Assembly: GCF_910592395.1 (NCBI RefSeq)
Contig: NC_088317.1
Span: 6,882,001 to 6,946,000, forward strand
Reading direction: 5' to 3'
Length of the DNA stretch: 64,000 bases
DNA from: Lineus longissimus
Lineage: Eukaryota > Nemertea > Pilidiophora > Heteronemertea > Lineidae
The position numbers and the translations under genes were made by a program. Of this stretch, positions 10,601 through 19,933 are shown one piece after another. How positions within the stretch are numbered: position 1 is the stretch's first letter; each line of letters opens with the position of its first letter. The notes beneath the pieces were generated by a model, which did not search any database, had not been told where the DNA came from, and saw nothing but the letters and a program-made list of their open reading frames with translations.

Positions 10601-13434
10601 AAAGCACCAAAAACCTGCCACTTAAGATCAGATCAGAAGTTACCTACGTGGTGCCAGTACCCACAAGTGCATGATTGACACCTAGATCATTTGAAGAAAA
10701 AATTGGCAGCAGAACCATGTGTGCATGGAGGGAGGTATTATAATATAAATAATGTGGAGACGCAATGTATTATTGGTCGTCCCAACATTGGGAGCTTTCA
10801 TCCCCACCAGCCATATCAGATGGCCAACTGGTTTCCCTCACTCGACCAGAAAACTCATCAAAAGATACGAAAGATGTTGAGATTCAGATTACATTTGCTT
10901 GTTGTCTGCTGGATTCTGACCATCCATATGCTGAGTTGTTGCAGTCCCAGAACCATCGCTAATTCTAGTATTTATGATGCACCTACTGTCACAACCTAAT
11001 TCAGCTGGTTATTCAGGGTTATTTGCCTCTGATTTATCTGGTTATATCCTGGTGCAAACCTAATTTCTCAACATGACAAAATACTTTCACCAGGGATATG
11101 GTCTGCAATTTGCTGTTAGGCGAATTGCCCAATACTAGTTCTTTGTTGCGTATAGGGTGGACAAGTGCACATTATCGCCACTGGGATATAGCCGATTGAA
11201 AAAATACTATGTAGCTGATTGAAAAAAATACGCGATTTGCGTTGAAATACCCTGCGTAATATGATCATTGGAATCCGCCTTTGCTGGGAGACTGGTACGA
11301 TGTCAGCAGTTCGACTTCAGCGGCCTACTACACTCGGAGCTTCTGAAAAATCATTCAATTTTTTTCGGCCACACAAATAGGGCCTATATATGCAACCCGT
11401 AGAGGTTTTTTAAAATGTAAAAATGACCCAAATGGTTTTTGAGATGGTGAAAACCCTCTGAGTGTTATTCACTTCGCTGACAAATCCCTTCGTGTTGGCC
11501 AAAAAAATGTTAAAACTTTCCCAAAAGCTGAAAAATATGTTTTTCTTTATGTTTTTGTCACGTGGACCTGTTTTAAATTGATGACTAAATAATGAAGACA
11601 ATAAAGTTTTTCATTGTAATCATAGTGTTCATTGATAACAACATTTGTGACAACCCTGCGTAAACCGCATTAAAATTGGTCTCGTATCTCTATTTTAGAA
11701 GTTATCATTAGTCATAGGCACTTTTAGGGAAGTTGAGATCAGGGACTTATATCCTTATACATTATGGACAGAAATATACACAAAATTCGTCCTCTTTCTA
11801 CAGAGTTTTATCCTTATACGCATAAGGATCCTTGATAAGTCGCTGTTCTCAACCTCCCTAATATCAAGTATGCATTAAAAGATATCATTATGAACTAGGC
11901 TTATACTTTATGCTGGTAACCCGTGCTAATTAGGTGCAGTATACAGTAGAACCATAGCTTCCTCATTCTTTGCCCCTTTTTAATTTATTTTACTAATCGT
12001 GGATGGATAGGTGACTAATTCCTGCATTAATGAAAGCCATACCGATATCATAATTTATTTCCTTTCACTCATAGGCATTCGCAGAGTCAGGAGACTACCC
12101 TAATGTTGTCTTCTATAAAGTTGACGTTGATAAAAATTCGGAGGTATGTATATAAAACGGCCGTTTTGACACTGCGATGTTAGTGCCGATGTAACGTGTG
12201 TTTTTTTGTTATAACGTTATACATACTCAAATGTCAATGTATTCAAGCATTGGTGTCATTAAAACATAATAGCGCCTGATACTGAGTTATCAGAAAAGCT
12301 TAACATCAAAGGTTATCACCGATTACTTTAGGAAATATCCAAACTAACAGGATGTGCAAATTCTTTTTCTGTTGAGAATATCTGTGTACTCGAATACACG
12401 TATCATCCTCATTAGATAAATTTAACACGTACTCGAGTATCTCCGTTTTGCAAAAATTGTAAACTCGCATAATGATTATCTTCGGTTGCTTTTATTCAAA
12501 CACATCGTTTTACACATACATAAATAATCATCTTTGTTCGACACATCCTACATAATATCTAATATCACTTTGGTTAAATGATCCGCACAAAATGTGTGTG
12601 TTTGTTTTTCACACGTCACATACCAATCTCATCTGCGTCTGTACACATACTCAGATATCATTTTTGTTTTGTAGACTGCTGAGTCTGAGGAGGTATCAGC
12701 CATGCCTACATTTAAGTTCTACAAGAACGGAAAAAAGGTGAGTACGTTAGCCCCCCCCCCCCCCGATTCCCTTTGTCGTTGGCCCATCAGTTCATCAGTT
12801 TGAAAATACTTACAAAAGGACCACGTGAAAATCATATTTGAACTCTCTCTTTTTGACGAAGTTGGGCGCTGTGAAGAACTTAGTTAAACTCTCTAAAGCT
12901 TCTTTGCCAACACTGTCTTTGCAAAGGATTTCAATGAGTCTCCATATACTCACTATCACATTTAATTGATCATTTGAGATCTTCTAGAATATTCATGCTT
13001 TGATCCCAAACTTTGGAATAGAATTCTTACATGTTACAATAACAGGGGTGGTTGTTTCATTTCCGAAACAAAAAGCCCATCTTGGGGTACTTTTTTTGGA
13101 AAAACATGATACCGGTACTCGTATTTCGGCCTGTTTTTTGTCAGGCTTGTCGCAACAACTTTCCAATCAGTATATACATGTACATGTACATGTAAATGGG
13201 TTAGCTATGACTTATAAAATCGACGTCCGACCAATAATTTCAGAACTCTTCTGTCAATCAATAGGTTCCCCTTGGACGGTCGTGGCGTATCTGTCCCAAA
13301 GGACAAGTGCTGACTGGACATTCGTCTGACTGTTCTAGAGTACTTAACATCTTTATTGTCTTTTCTTTCAGGTCGATGAATTAGTTGGTGCAAGCGAACC
13401 GGGGCTCAAGGCTATTCTGGACAAACACAAATAA
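7610..13434 (+). CDS. TXN: Thioredoxin, five exons
   Basis: Exons at 7610-7633, 8441-8545, 12075-12143, 12675-12737 and 13372-13434 join in phase 0 at every junction, all with GT-AG introns, and encode 107 residues. The active site WCGPC is in exon 2, preceded by VAVDF carrying the buried Asp. YKVDVDKN forms the central strand, MPTF carries the cis-proline, and FKFYKNGKK plus VGAS close the fold. Length and motif order match cytosolic metazoan thioredoxin (about 105 residues), a disulfide reductase recycled by NADPH-thioredoxin reductase. There is no signal or transit peptide, so a cytosolic or nuclear location is inferred. The ATG has A at -3 and G at +4. The only cysteines are the two of the active site: the position before MPTF, a Cys in the human protein, is Ala. 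Intron 2 (3.5 kb) holds several transposon remnants. Confidence 0.96.
7746..7980. mobile_element. Foldback element in thioredoxin intron 1
   Basis: The arms read TTAAGGGTTGACCATA from the left and its imperfect inverse TATGGTCAACCCTTAA at the right. They stay complementary through an AATCCTAAAGC / GCTTTAGGATT stretch to a centre near 7863. Just outside, 7705-7745 resembles the right arm in direct orientation, so part of the unit has been duplicated. Confidence 0.75.
8441..8545 (+). CDS. TXN: Thioredoxin exon 2 (active site)
   Basis: A TTTTCAG acceptor and GTATGT donor bound 35 codons, residues 9-43, containing the helix [12 protein letters not shown] and the redox motif WCGPC. Confidence 0.96.
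8601..8702. repeat. Imperfect inverted repeat in thioredoxin intron 2
   Basis: ACCGCCGAATATT at the left and AAAATTTGGCGGT at the right, with CGATTCGCGAAAA / TCGAATCGCAAAAA inside. Looks like a small decayed MITE. Confidence 0.45.
8917..8950. repeat. Perfect 14-bp hairpin
   Basis: TAGACCATATCCAC and its exact inverse are separated by a 6-base loop. The GACCATATCC core is shared with the termini of the element at 10533-11120. Confidence 0.7.
10533..11120. mobile_element. 588-bp non-autonomous DNA transposon with ~47-bp TIRs, in thioredoxin intron 2
   Basis: The left end CCTAACAGCAATTGCAGACC... recurs inverted at 11074-11120 with only a few differences over about 47 bp. The interior has no transposase-like coding sequence. 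No clean target duplication could be read, so the superfamily is open. Confidence 0.8.
11725..11860 (+). mobile_element. MITE family A, copy 1
   Basis: Termini GGGAAGTTGAGATCAG and CTGTTCTCAACCTCCC flanked by TA. The interior has a CCTTATAC..GTATAAGG-type inverted motif shared with the copy at 34293-34429. Lies in thioredoxin intron 2. Confidence 0.75.
12075..12143 (+). CDS. TXN: Thioredoxin exon 3
   Basis: The acceptor ATAG and donor GTATGT bound 23 codons, residues 44-66, with [11 protein letters not shown], the third beta strand of the fold. Confidence 0.95.
12675..12737 (+). CDS. TXN: Thioredoxin exon 4 (cis-Pro)
   Basis: The acceptor GTAG and donor GTGAGT bound 21 codons, residues 67-87, with [14 protein letters not shown] containing the conserved cis-proline. 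Confidence 0.95.
13372..13434 (+). CDS. TXN: Thioredoxin exon 5 (terminal)
   Basis: A strong pyrimidine-rich TTTTCTTTCAG acceptor is followed by 20 codons ([12 protein letters not shown]...DKHK) and TAA. This is the C-terminal helix. Confidence 0.95.
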   Translation, partial: VDELVGASEPGLKAILDKHK

Positions 13435-13435
13435 A
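13430..13435 (+). promoter_or_regulatory. AATAAA overlapping the thioredoxin stop codon
   Basis: The hexamer AATAAA begins two bases before the TAA stop. If used, the 3' UTR would be only some tens of bases. Another AATAAA lies at 13902-13907 and may be the real signal. Confidence 0.3.
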
Positions 13436-14149
13436 CTTTATCACTATACAAAAATGTGTAACCGAGTTAGATTAAGTGAAATTGATTATAGGCCTACTTA
13501 TTGCCAGTTACCACCCTATTTTCCTTATCAGACTACCGGTGTATATCAATTATAAGGCAGTAATCATGTCAGAAGAGTGGGAAACAGCTTACGCCGACTC
13601 GAACCAAAAAAGAACATTTTTCCTAAACAAAAGAATCAGGAAATATAACAGAGAATCGGAAAATGGAACAATTAGGCACTTTCTGCTAATTCATCCAATA
13701 ACAATAGTAATGAATGCAATGTTTGCCATTGTTCTTCTATCAAAAAGCTCGGCTTTTAAGAGAGCTGCTAATTTTTTTAACCCATGAATGAAATCATTTT
13801 GATGATAATTCTTTTTAACTTTACATCTAGGTTATACTGAATCACTTTGGGCTTTTTACTCATCCCACGAAGATTCTTCTTCCCATGTACATCGTAGAAC
13901 AAATAAACAGTTCTAACCACAACGCTTCCTTCTTTATATCTGTTGGGACAAAAATCCAGAACGGTCTGACCCAATTTGTGCGAACCGCACTGAATTGCCA
14001 CCTTACGTTGTACATGTGTACATGTACTCTGGTCTTGTCAAAATTATATATCGGGTGGCCAAAAGAAAAGCAACTAAATTCACACGTGCTTGAAAGATAT
14101 CACACAGAAAATGTGGTCAGCTTTAATGACTATCAATGGTTTAAGTAAT
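13435..14149. other. Presumed thioredoxin 3' UTR and flank
   Basis: AT-rich sequence with AATAAA at 13902-13907. No supported coding segment. Confidence 0.4.
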
Positions 14150-15727
14150 TGATACCGAACTGTCGGTATTGGTTGTCTCACCAAAACTGCGAGGGTGGAC
14201 CTAAAATGTAGACCAAAACCGAGGGGTAGCCGAGGTTTTGGCCACCAATTCAGCTCAATTTCTATTCCAAAACATCTCGAATTAGATAACGAAAAATGTG
14301 GTTTTAAATGCTTTTTGACTGCTTCCATATTTTGCACTAACCCAAGCGGTTATGGTTGCCTATGCACAAGGAGGATACCGCGGTGACGTCATATCACGTG
14401 ATCACGACCCATATTACTGATCGCTATGGCCAATCAGATTCAGTCTAATGACAGCACCAGCACTGAACACATCTCCACGTCTCACTGTCTGGTGCGCTCC
14501 TGTACACAAAAACACCAATAGACATGAAATATTGCAATACCTGGTATGGATTCTTCCTGTGTAAAATAAAATTTACAGAGCAGATTAAACTTCCACGAAT
14601 AAAAAAGACGTTTGGCGTGGCCAAAGTGCGGAAATAATGTCTCCGCTAAAATACACTACGAAATACACTAGGCAATGCACTACGCGATACACGGTAGAGA
14701 TGCAGTTGAGTTTGTTATTGTTTTGACTTAGAAGCCCGCCCATATCATAATATATATTCATGTATTCATGAAGAATGAACTCATTTCTGTCCCATACAAC
14801 TCTAAGAACAGTCAATTTCTCCTTAAATCATTACCGAAACCGCGATATCCGCAGGAAGATTTCGTTCTAGTGTCCGAAAATGCATGATCTTACAGGGGCG
14901 CTAACTCGACAAATAGAGGGGATCTATGGGGATCTATGCGAGTTTTAGGTCCTACAGGTCTCGAACTTGTAAAATCTGTAAACATTCCTCCAAATCCCAA
15001 TATGATATTGAAGAGATTGCCCCATATCTGGGAGACTGTTTTGAAACCATCGCTAATTTTGGAAGATCGGTGCCCGGCTATTTGGTTTTAAAAACCCTAT
15101 TTTTCCCCATCAAAACAGCACTTTTCATTATTCAAATGATAACTTATTGTCTGAAGACTTATTTCATAGCAGAAAAGTACTTATAACTCTGATTTGATGC
15201 GAAAAATCTAACTTTAATTGATGACTTGATTTTCCCTTGGCCGTGGATCGGAGACGACCACAATTTATTTTTTAAGCCTTTTAGCAGTTAAATTGTCAAT
15301 GTTTGACCGCGACGCATCAAATACTGCGTGGGGTTGTGAATCTGAAATTTTGATACGATATTCCGGACAGTCGGGCAAGTAAACGGTGAAAAATAAACTG
15401 GTAGTTGACCACGGAAATGTTTTGATAATCGACAAATTAGACAGACTTATATCTGTAGACTTGCCACAACAAATATTTTTTCAATATCTCTCCAAATATG
15501 TACTTGAGAGTTAAAAACATGCACTCGTCTAATTGATAGGCCTCGACCCTCCAACCTGTGAATATTCATTAGTGGTCTTGTCTCATCGAGTTTGTTTACA
15601 ATATGCAGCGCCATCTTGGAAAAGCCGTCACCGCGGTATCCTCCTTGGCCTATGCACAACCGCTGAATTCAGAACGAGGCACTGTATAGGCGCATAATGC
15701 ATTTACACTGTAGACTGTGGTTCACTA
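14150..15727 (+). mobile_element. Dispersed repeat family C, copy 1, split by a later insertion
   Basis: The sequence from AATTGATACCGAACTG through CCCAAGCGGTTATGGTTGCC (14150-14366) and from CAACCGCTGAATTCAG onward (15657-15727) matches, in order, the inverted copy at 44400-44700. Part also matches 59935-60110. Shared interior features include TTCTATTCCAAAACATCTC and a stretch leading into TTTGCAC. The gap between the two parts is the insertion at 14367-15647. Confidence 0.75.
14367..15647. mobile_element. 1281-bp inserted DNA transposon, 22-bp TIRs and 9-bp TSD
   Basis: Perfect 22-bp terminal inverted repeats start CAAGGAGGATACCGCGG (14367-14388; inverse at 15626-15647). Exactly the same nine bases, GCCTATGCA, flank both sides (14358-14366 and 15648-15656). 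Removing the insert and one duplication restores a continuous family C repeat like that at 44400-44700. A 9-bp duplication fits Mutator-like elements, but no transposase is present; the longest frame is about 86 codons. Confidence 0.85.
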
Positions 15728-16074
15728 CAAATCCAATCTAGATGTTTTAGAACAAATTTCAAGGTTTTGTTACAGCGAAGAAAATAAAAAAGCTTCCAAA
15801 AATTACCATGCCGGTGTAAAAGTAAAAAGTGTCCCCCCTGGAAAAAGTGTCCGGTCCTATTGTATTCTGCAATATGGTTCTATAGATACCCTGACAGTCA
15901 ATAGCTCAGAGATTGAAGCGCATAATAGAATCCTTTGTTCCCGGACATTTTATCCTAGGACATTTTAAACTTCTACACCGGAATACTAAAACTATCCTTC
16001 CCCGAATCTTAATTTGAAAAAGAAGACATTGTGAATGTCACATGGTTCCCGCGCGATTGTATTCCACAAGTTGA

Positions 16075-16560
16075 AGATATGCCTATTTCGTAATGTCCTT
16101 GACCTCTGACCTTGAAATGGATTAGTCCATTAAGCGCCAAAACAGCACAAACATACATGTGATTTGGTTTCAGGCTTCTGTATGTCCTACACGTTGAGAT
16201 GTCTGCGATTAGTATCAAATATGACATAGCATAGTTTGTGATTCACAATAACGTTGACCTTTGACCTTGAAATGGATTAATTAAGTCCCTAAATGCCACA
16301 ACAACACAAATACGTGTGTGATTTGGTTTCTGATTTCTGGTTTCATGTTTCTATCTGACCTACAAGTCGAAATACTTGCGATTATTGAATATTATATGTC
16401 TATTTCGCAATGACCTTGGTCTCTAGCTGACCTTGAAATGGATCAGTTCATTGAACGCCCCAACAATACAAACATACGTATGATTTGGTTTCATGCATTC
16501 GCCTTGCCGACAAGTGAAGATGTCGGCAAATATCAAATGTGACATATCAATGTCACTGTG
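16075..16560. repeat. Three degenerate ~165-bp tandem units
   Basis: Each unit contains TGACCTTGAAATGGAT, then ACAAACATAC-like sequence, then TGATTTGGTTTC, then a CAAGTGAAGATGTCGGC-like block and ATCAAATATGACAT. Three successive copies are recognisable. The GACCTTGAAA core resembles the array at 55-57.5 kb. Confidence 0.7.
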
Positions 16561-18728
16561 ACGAAACGATAAAACCCACAAGTTGACATTTTCAACCAAA
16601 ATGGTCAACATATAGCTACAAAAGCGTGCACATTTTTAAACATGATGTTATTAAATCTTGAATTTAGTTACTTTTTTGGCCAGCCAATATCCTCTAGTTT
16701 TTTGCCAATTCAAGACCGGTTCTTGATTCAAATGAAGCTAGATATTGTAATCGCCGGGTCCTCCGGCATCTCCTCCATTCATTCAAATCCGGATGACGGA
16801 AGAAACCACGAGATCTTCCGCAACCCCTTTCCAATGAGCTCCTTTAATTTCAGTGTGGGTATTCGGACAGTGTCAGCAACGTGACTGTGCCATTGTCATG
16901 ACTGTCCGCTTTGGTTCCACTTGCAGTGAATGTGGTGATTATACATTACATTGCTGGAGTCATTTCCATTCACTACAAGTGTAACCATAGTGGACAGTCA
17001 TGGCAGTGCATGAAGGTAACCATAGCGGACTATTACTGCATTTTAAGTCACTTTATAGAACACTTTGAGCAAAGTGCTTGTTATCACATCTACCTATTCT
17101 GGTGTGCATGCTACACAACACAGCACATGCAATAATCTTGACAACTTGGGAAGATATGGTAAGAATAAGCGCGATTTGTGCCCTGAATTAGGTGAAGGGC
17201 TATACAAAAACAATGCTTTTTCCTATTTATTCCGGACAGCTACACCAATATTAGCCTACATGTATGCCCATTCTGGGGTTACGGGCCGGGAGTACTCCTG
17301 ATTTAGCCCGGGCTCCGGAAAACCACAGGAAAAACTTCCACACGGAATAGTCGTTTACGAGACTTTGCTATAGGTGTAGGCCTACGCGGTACATCGATCC
17401 TCAACTCTTGACTGGATAAACTTTTCTTTCACCCTCTCCATCTGCCGAGGGAGAGACAGTCTATTACTAACATATGTATATACATATAGCATACACGCAT
17501 ATAAATGGACATGTACCGGTGTAATGTTTTTGAGTGTTTCTGTTTTTGAGTGTTTCCCCTCATTGTTTGGGAACGCTCAAAAATAGATTGACAAGTTTTT
17601 CTGTGTATCCCCCCTATTGAAAAGTCGTGGTCTCTCTAGCTGCCTATTGCTTGGAAACACTGACACATGGGGAACAACCACAGATGTTACACCGGACAGG
17701 TTACCCCTACAATCCAATGTTCGCCAATTCTGATTCGACTTCGCCGGGGAACTGTGGTTATTAGGCCTTCAGAAGTTTATATCGATCAGTTATTACGCCC
17801 ATGCTACGACATCATGTCCTCAGGTCGATTCCTATCTCACATGAAATGTAACCGAGGTATACTTTTTTCAACTTTTCCAAAAACTAGCTAAAACACAGTC
17901 TCGATAGTAGTGTAACGTGCCGTTTTAAAGTTTAAAGCCTTGTCTTGCATTCAAAGATAAACTGAAATGCTTGCAATGTCACAGAAAACGCAGAGAAATG
18001 GAAATAATCACACACTGCACTTTCAGTTCAACGTTGGCCACTGGCCTTTGACATTATTTGGGTCAAGGCAATATTCAAGAGTAAGAAATTACAGGAAAGA
18101 GTTAGCTGGTTAGAATTGTATTTAAAATTTGAGATAAATGATATATCTACAAAAATTCGGGGGTCACTCCCCTCTATTCTGAGCAATTCACTTTTTTCTG
18201 TCACACCCAGTATTTCTCTACATCTCAATGACTGGTATTCTGCGACCAAGCCGGACTGCAAAGCCTGCTATTATGCCCTTCCGATTTCCTAGAAAAGGGA
18301 AGGATTAAATTGTTTTTTAACCAAAAATTGTTGAAGCGTGGAGTAAAGTTTTTAGTTTCAGAAACTACCTCGACTCATACGCTCTTCAAAACTCTTTTGA
18401 TTCAGCTGAGAACAGGATGTCAATATAGGGGACTCATTGACGGGGTTGCAAGGCGAATGAACATCGGAAACTGTAGAGTGAGTCCTCCATTGCAGTTTCT
18501 ATGACTACACGAAGTGATGTCAACATCCTTTGGGATAACATCAGCTTCGCCAAGAAATCCGGACATCATGTCTTTAGCTCTACCATTGTCTACAGCAAAC
18601 CAAGTGCACTCATCCGAAGAGGTCAGTTTCGAGGGGAAAGCGTATATTGGGTCTGCAGTTATGCAACAACCCATCAGTGTCCGTCCTTAAGCCATCAGTT
18701 CTGCCGGGAATGTGTCGGCAGACATTGC

Positions 18729-19024
18729 ATTCTTAAAATTAATTCGCAAAAATGACTTTCTGCTAGTAATTTTTTACTATTCTGGTAGTTCCTTAAGCAC
18801 CAACTGTGAAATTAGTGGTTTTAACTATCGAAATTCTTTGAATGGCATTTAAAACCAGGGAAACAGTGGCAGAAAAGTAGTAAAAAACCAGGCAGAGAGG
18901 AAGAGTGACCAAAACATTTAATTTATAAAATGGTAATTCTTAACCATTTTACTACTTTTACTGGTGATGCAACCGAAACTAAATGTACGAGATTAGTTGT
19001 TTTCACTAGTAAATTTTAAGAGTG
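18729..19024. mobile_element. Possible MITE with TTCTTAAAATT termini
   Basis: ATTCTTAAAATTAA at the left is partly matched inverted by TAAATTTTAAGAGT at the right, with CTAGTAA on the inner side of both ends. Only a dozen bases match. Confidence 0.35.
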
Positions 19025-19421
19025 TCGGTTTTCAACTTTGACCGATCCATCAACGCCTATCCGACAACCACGACAATTCGCGGATATTTACGGACTTCGC
19101 ATTAATCCCACAATGCCCATCCTGCGACGTCAGGGTCGCCGTGATGTAGTGGATTTTGGTCTTCCAACACCCAATATTTCAATAGCAGCACGAATTTAAT
19201 GATGTCATTTCCGCCGAGATTATCGAGACATTCCGTCTTCAGCTGAAAAACAAGAATCATCATTTTCTGAACATTGCGTCTTAGGTACATGCACTTATCA
19301 AACATAACCTCAGGTGCAATCTCAAAAGGGGGTGCCTTAGGCAGAAGCTGGGTGGTCTGAGGTGATAAGAATACTCCTCGCACAATATATTGCGAACAGT
19401 GTCGATTGATTGTGGCATACT

Positions 19422-19460
19422 AGAGACGCCTATAGGCGATTTTGTGTAACTTAACCTGAC
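19422..19460. mobile_element. Fragment of MITE family B
   Basis: GAGACGCCTATAGGCGATTT followed by TGTGTAACTTAA matches the interior of the element at 35108-35385 in inverted orientation. Confidence 0.5.
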
Positions 19461-19933
19461 TCTGCTGGCTCCGCCTCCCCATAATCTCCAGCCACGCGAA
19501 GAAGGCTTCATTTGGTAGTAAACATGACATTTTTACCGTCGCCACATGTTGCCTCTTGTTTAACCAATTGAAAAAAGTGGCACATCTCGAACAGATGTCT
19601 TGAGAGACAATACAGACGAATACCACCTGAGATCCTCAATCGAATGCTGAAAACCTGGCACCCATTGATTTTGAAATAGCCAATACATGACACAATTGAA
19701 TATCTTATAGAACTGTCAACTCTGGGTCTATTTTTAATGTTAATACTGGTATTTATAAACATATTGACCTTCACCAAGATGGTTTGACCCCATAAAAGGA
19801 ACTAGCCCCTGGTTTCCAAGAATTAGCAAGGTTACTCTCATGAATATTAATGAGATAGTTGTTTTGAACCAGAAAATGACGCCATCTTGTTGGATGACAA
19901 TGTTTTTGCGTAATTCAGAAATACATCACCAAT

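Larger units (their letters stand above)
15728..19933. other. Non-coding stretch upstream of TPR-TIR
   Basis: Holds a degenerate tandem array (16075-16560), a possible MITE (18729-19024) and a family B scrap (19422-19460). No exon with recognisable protein was found. The last ~130 bp before the TPR-TIR ATG contain a TAATTCAG acceptor-like sequence at 19911-19918 that could end a 5' UTR intron. Confidence 0.45.
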
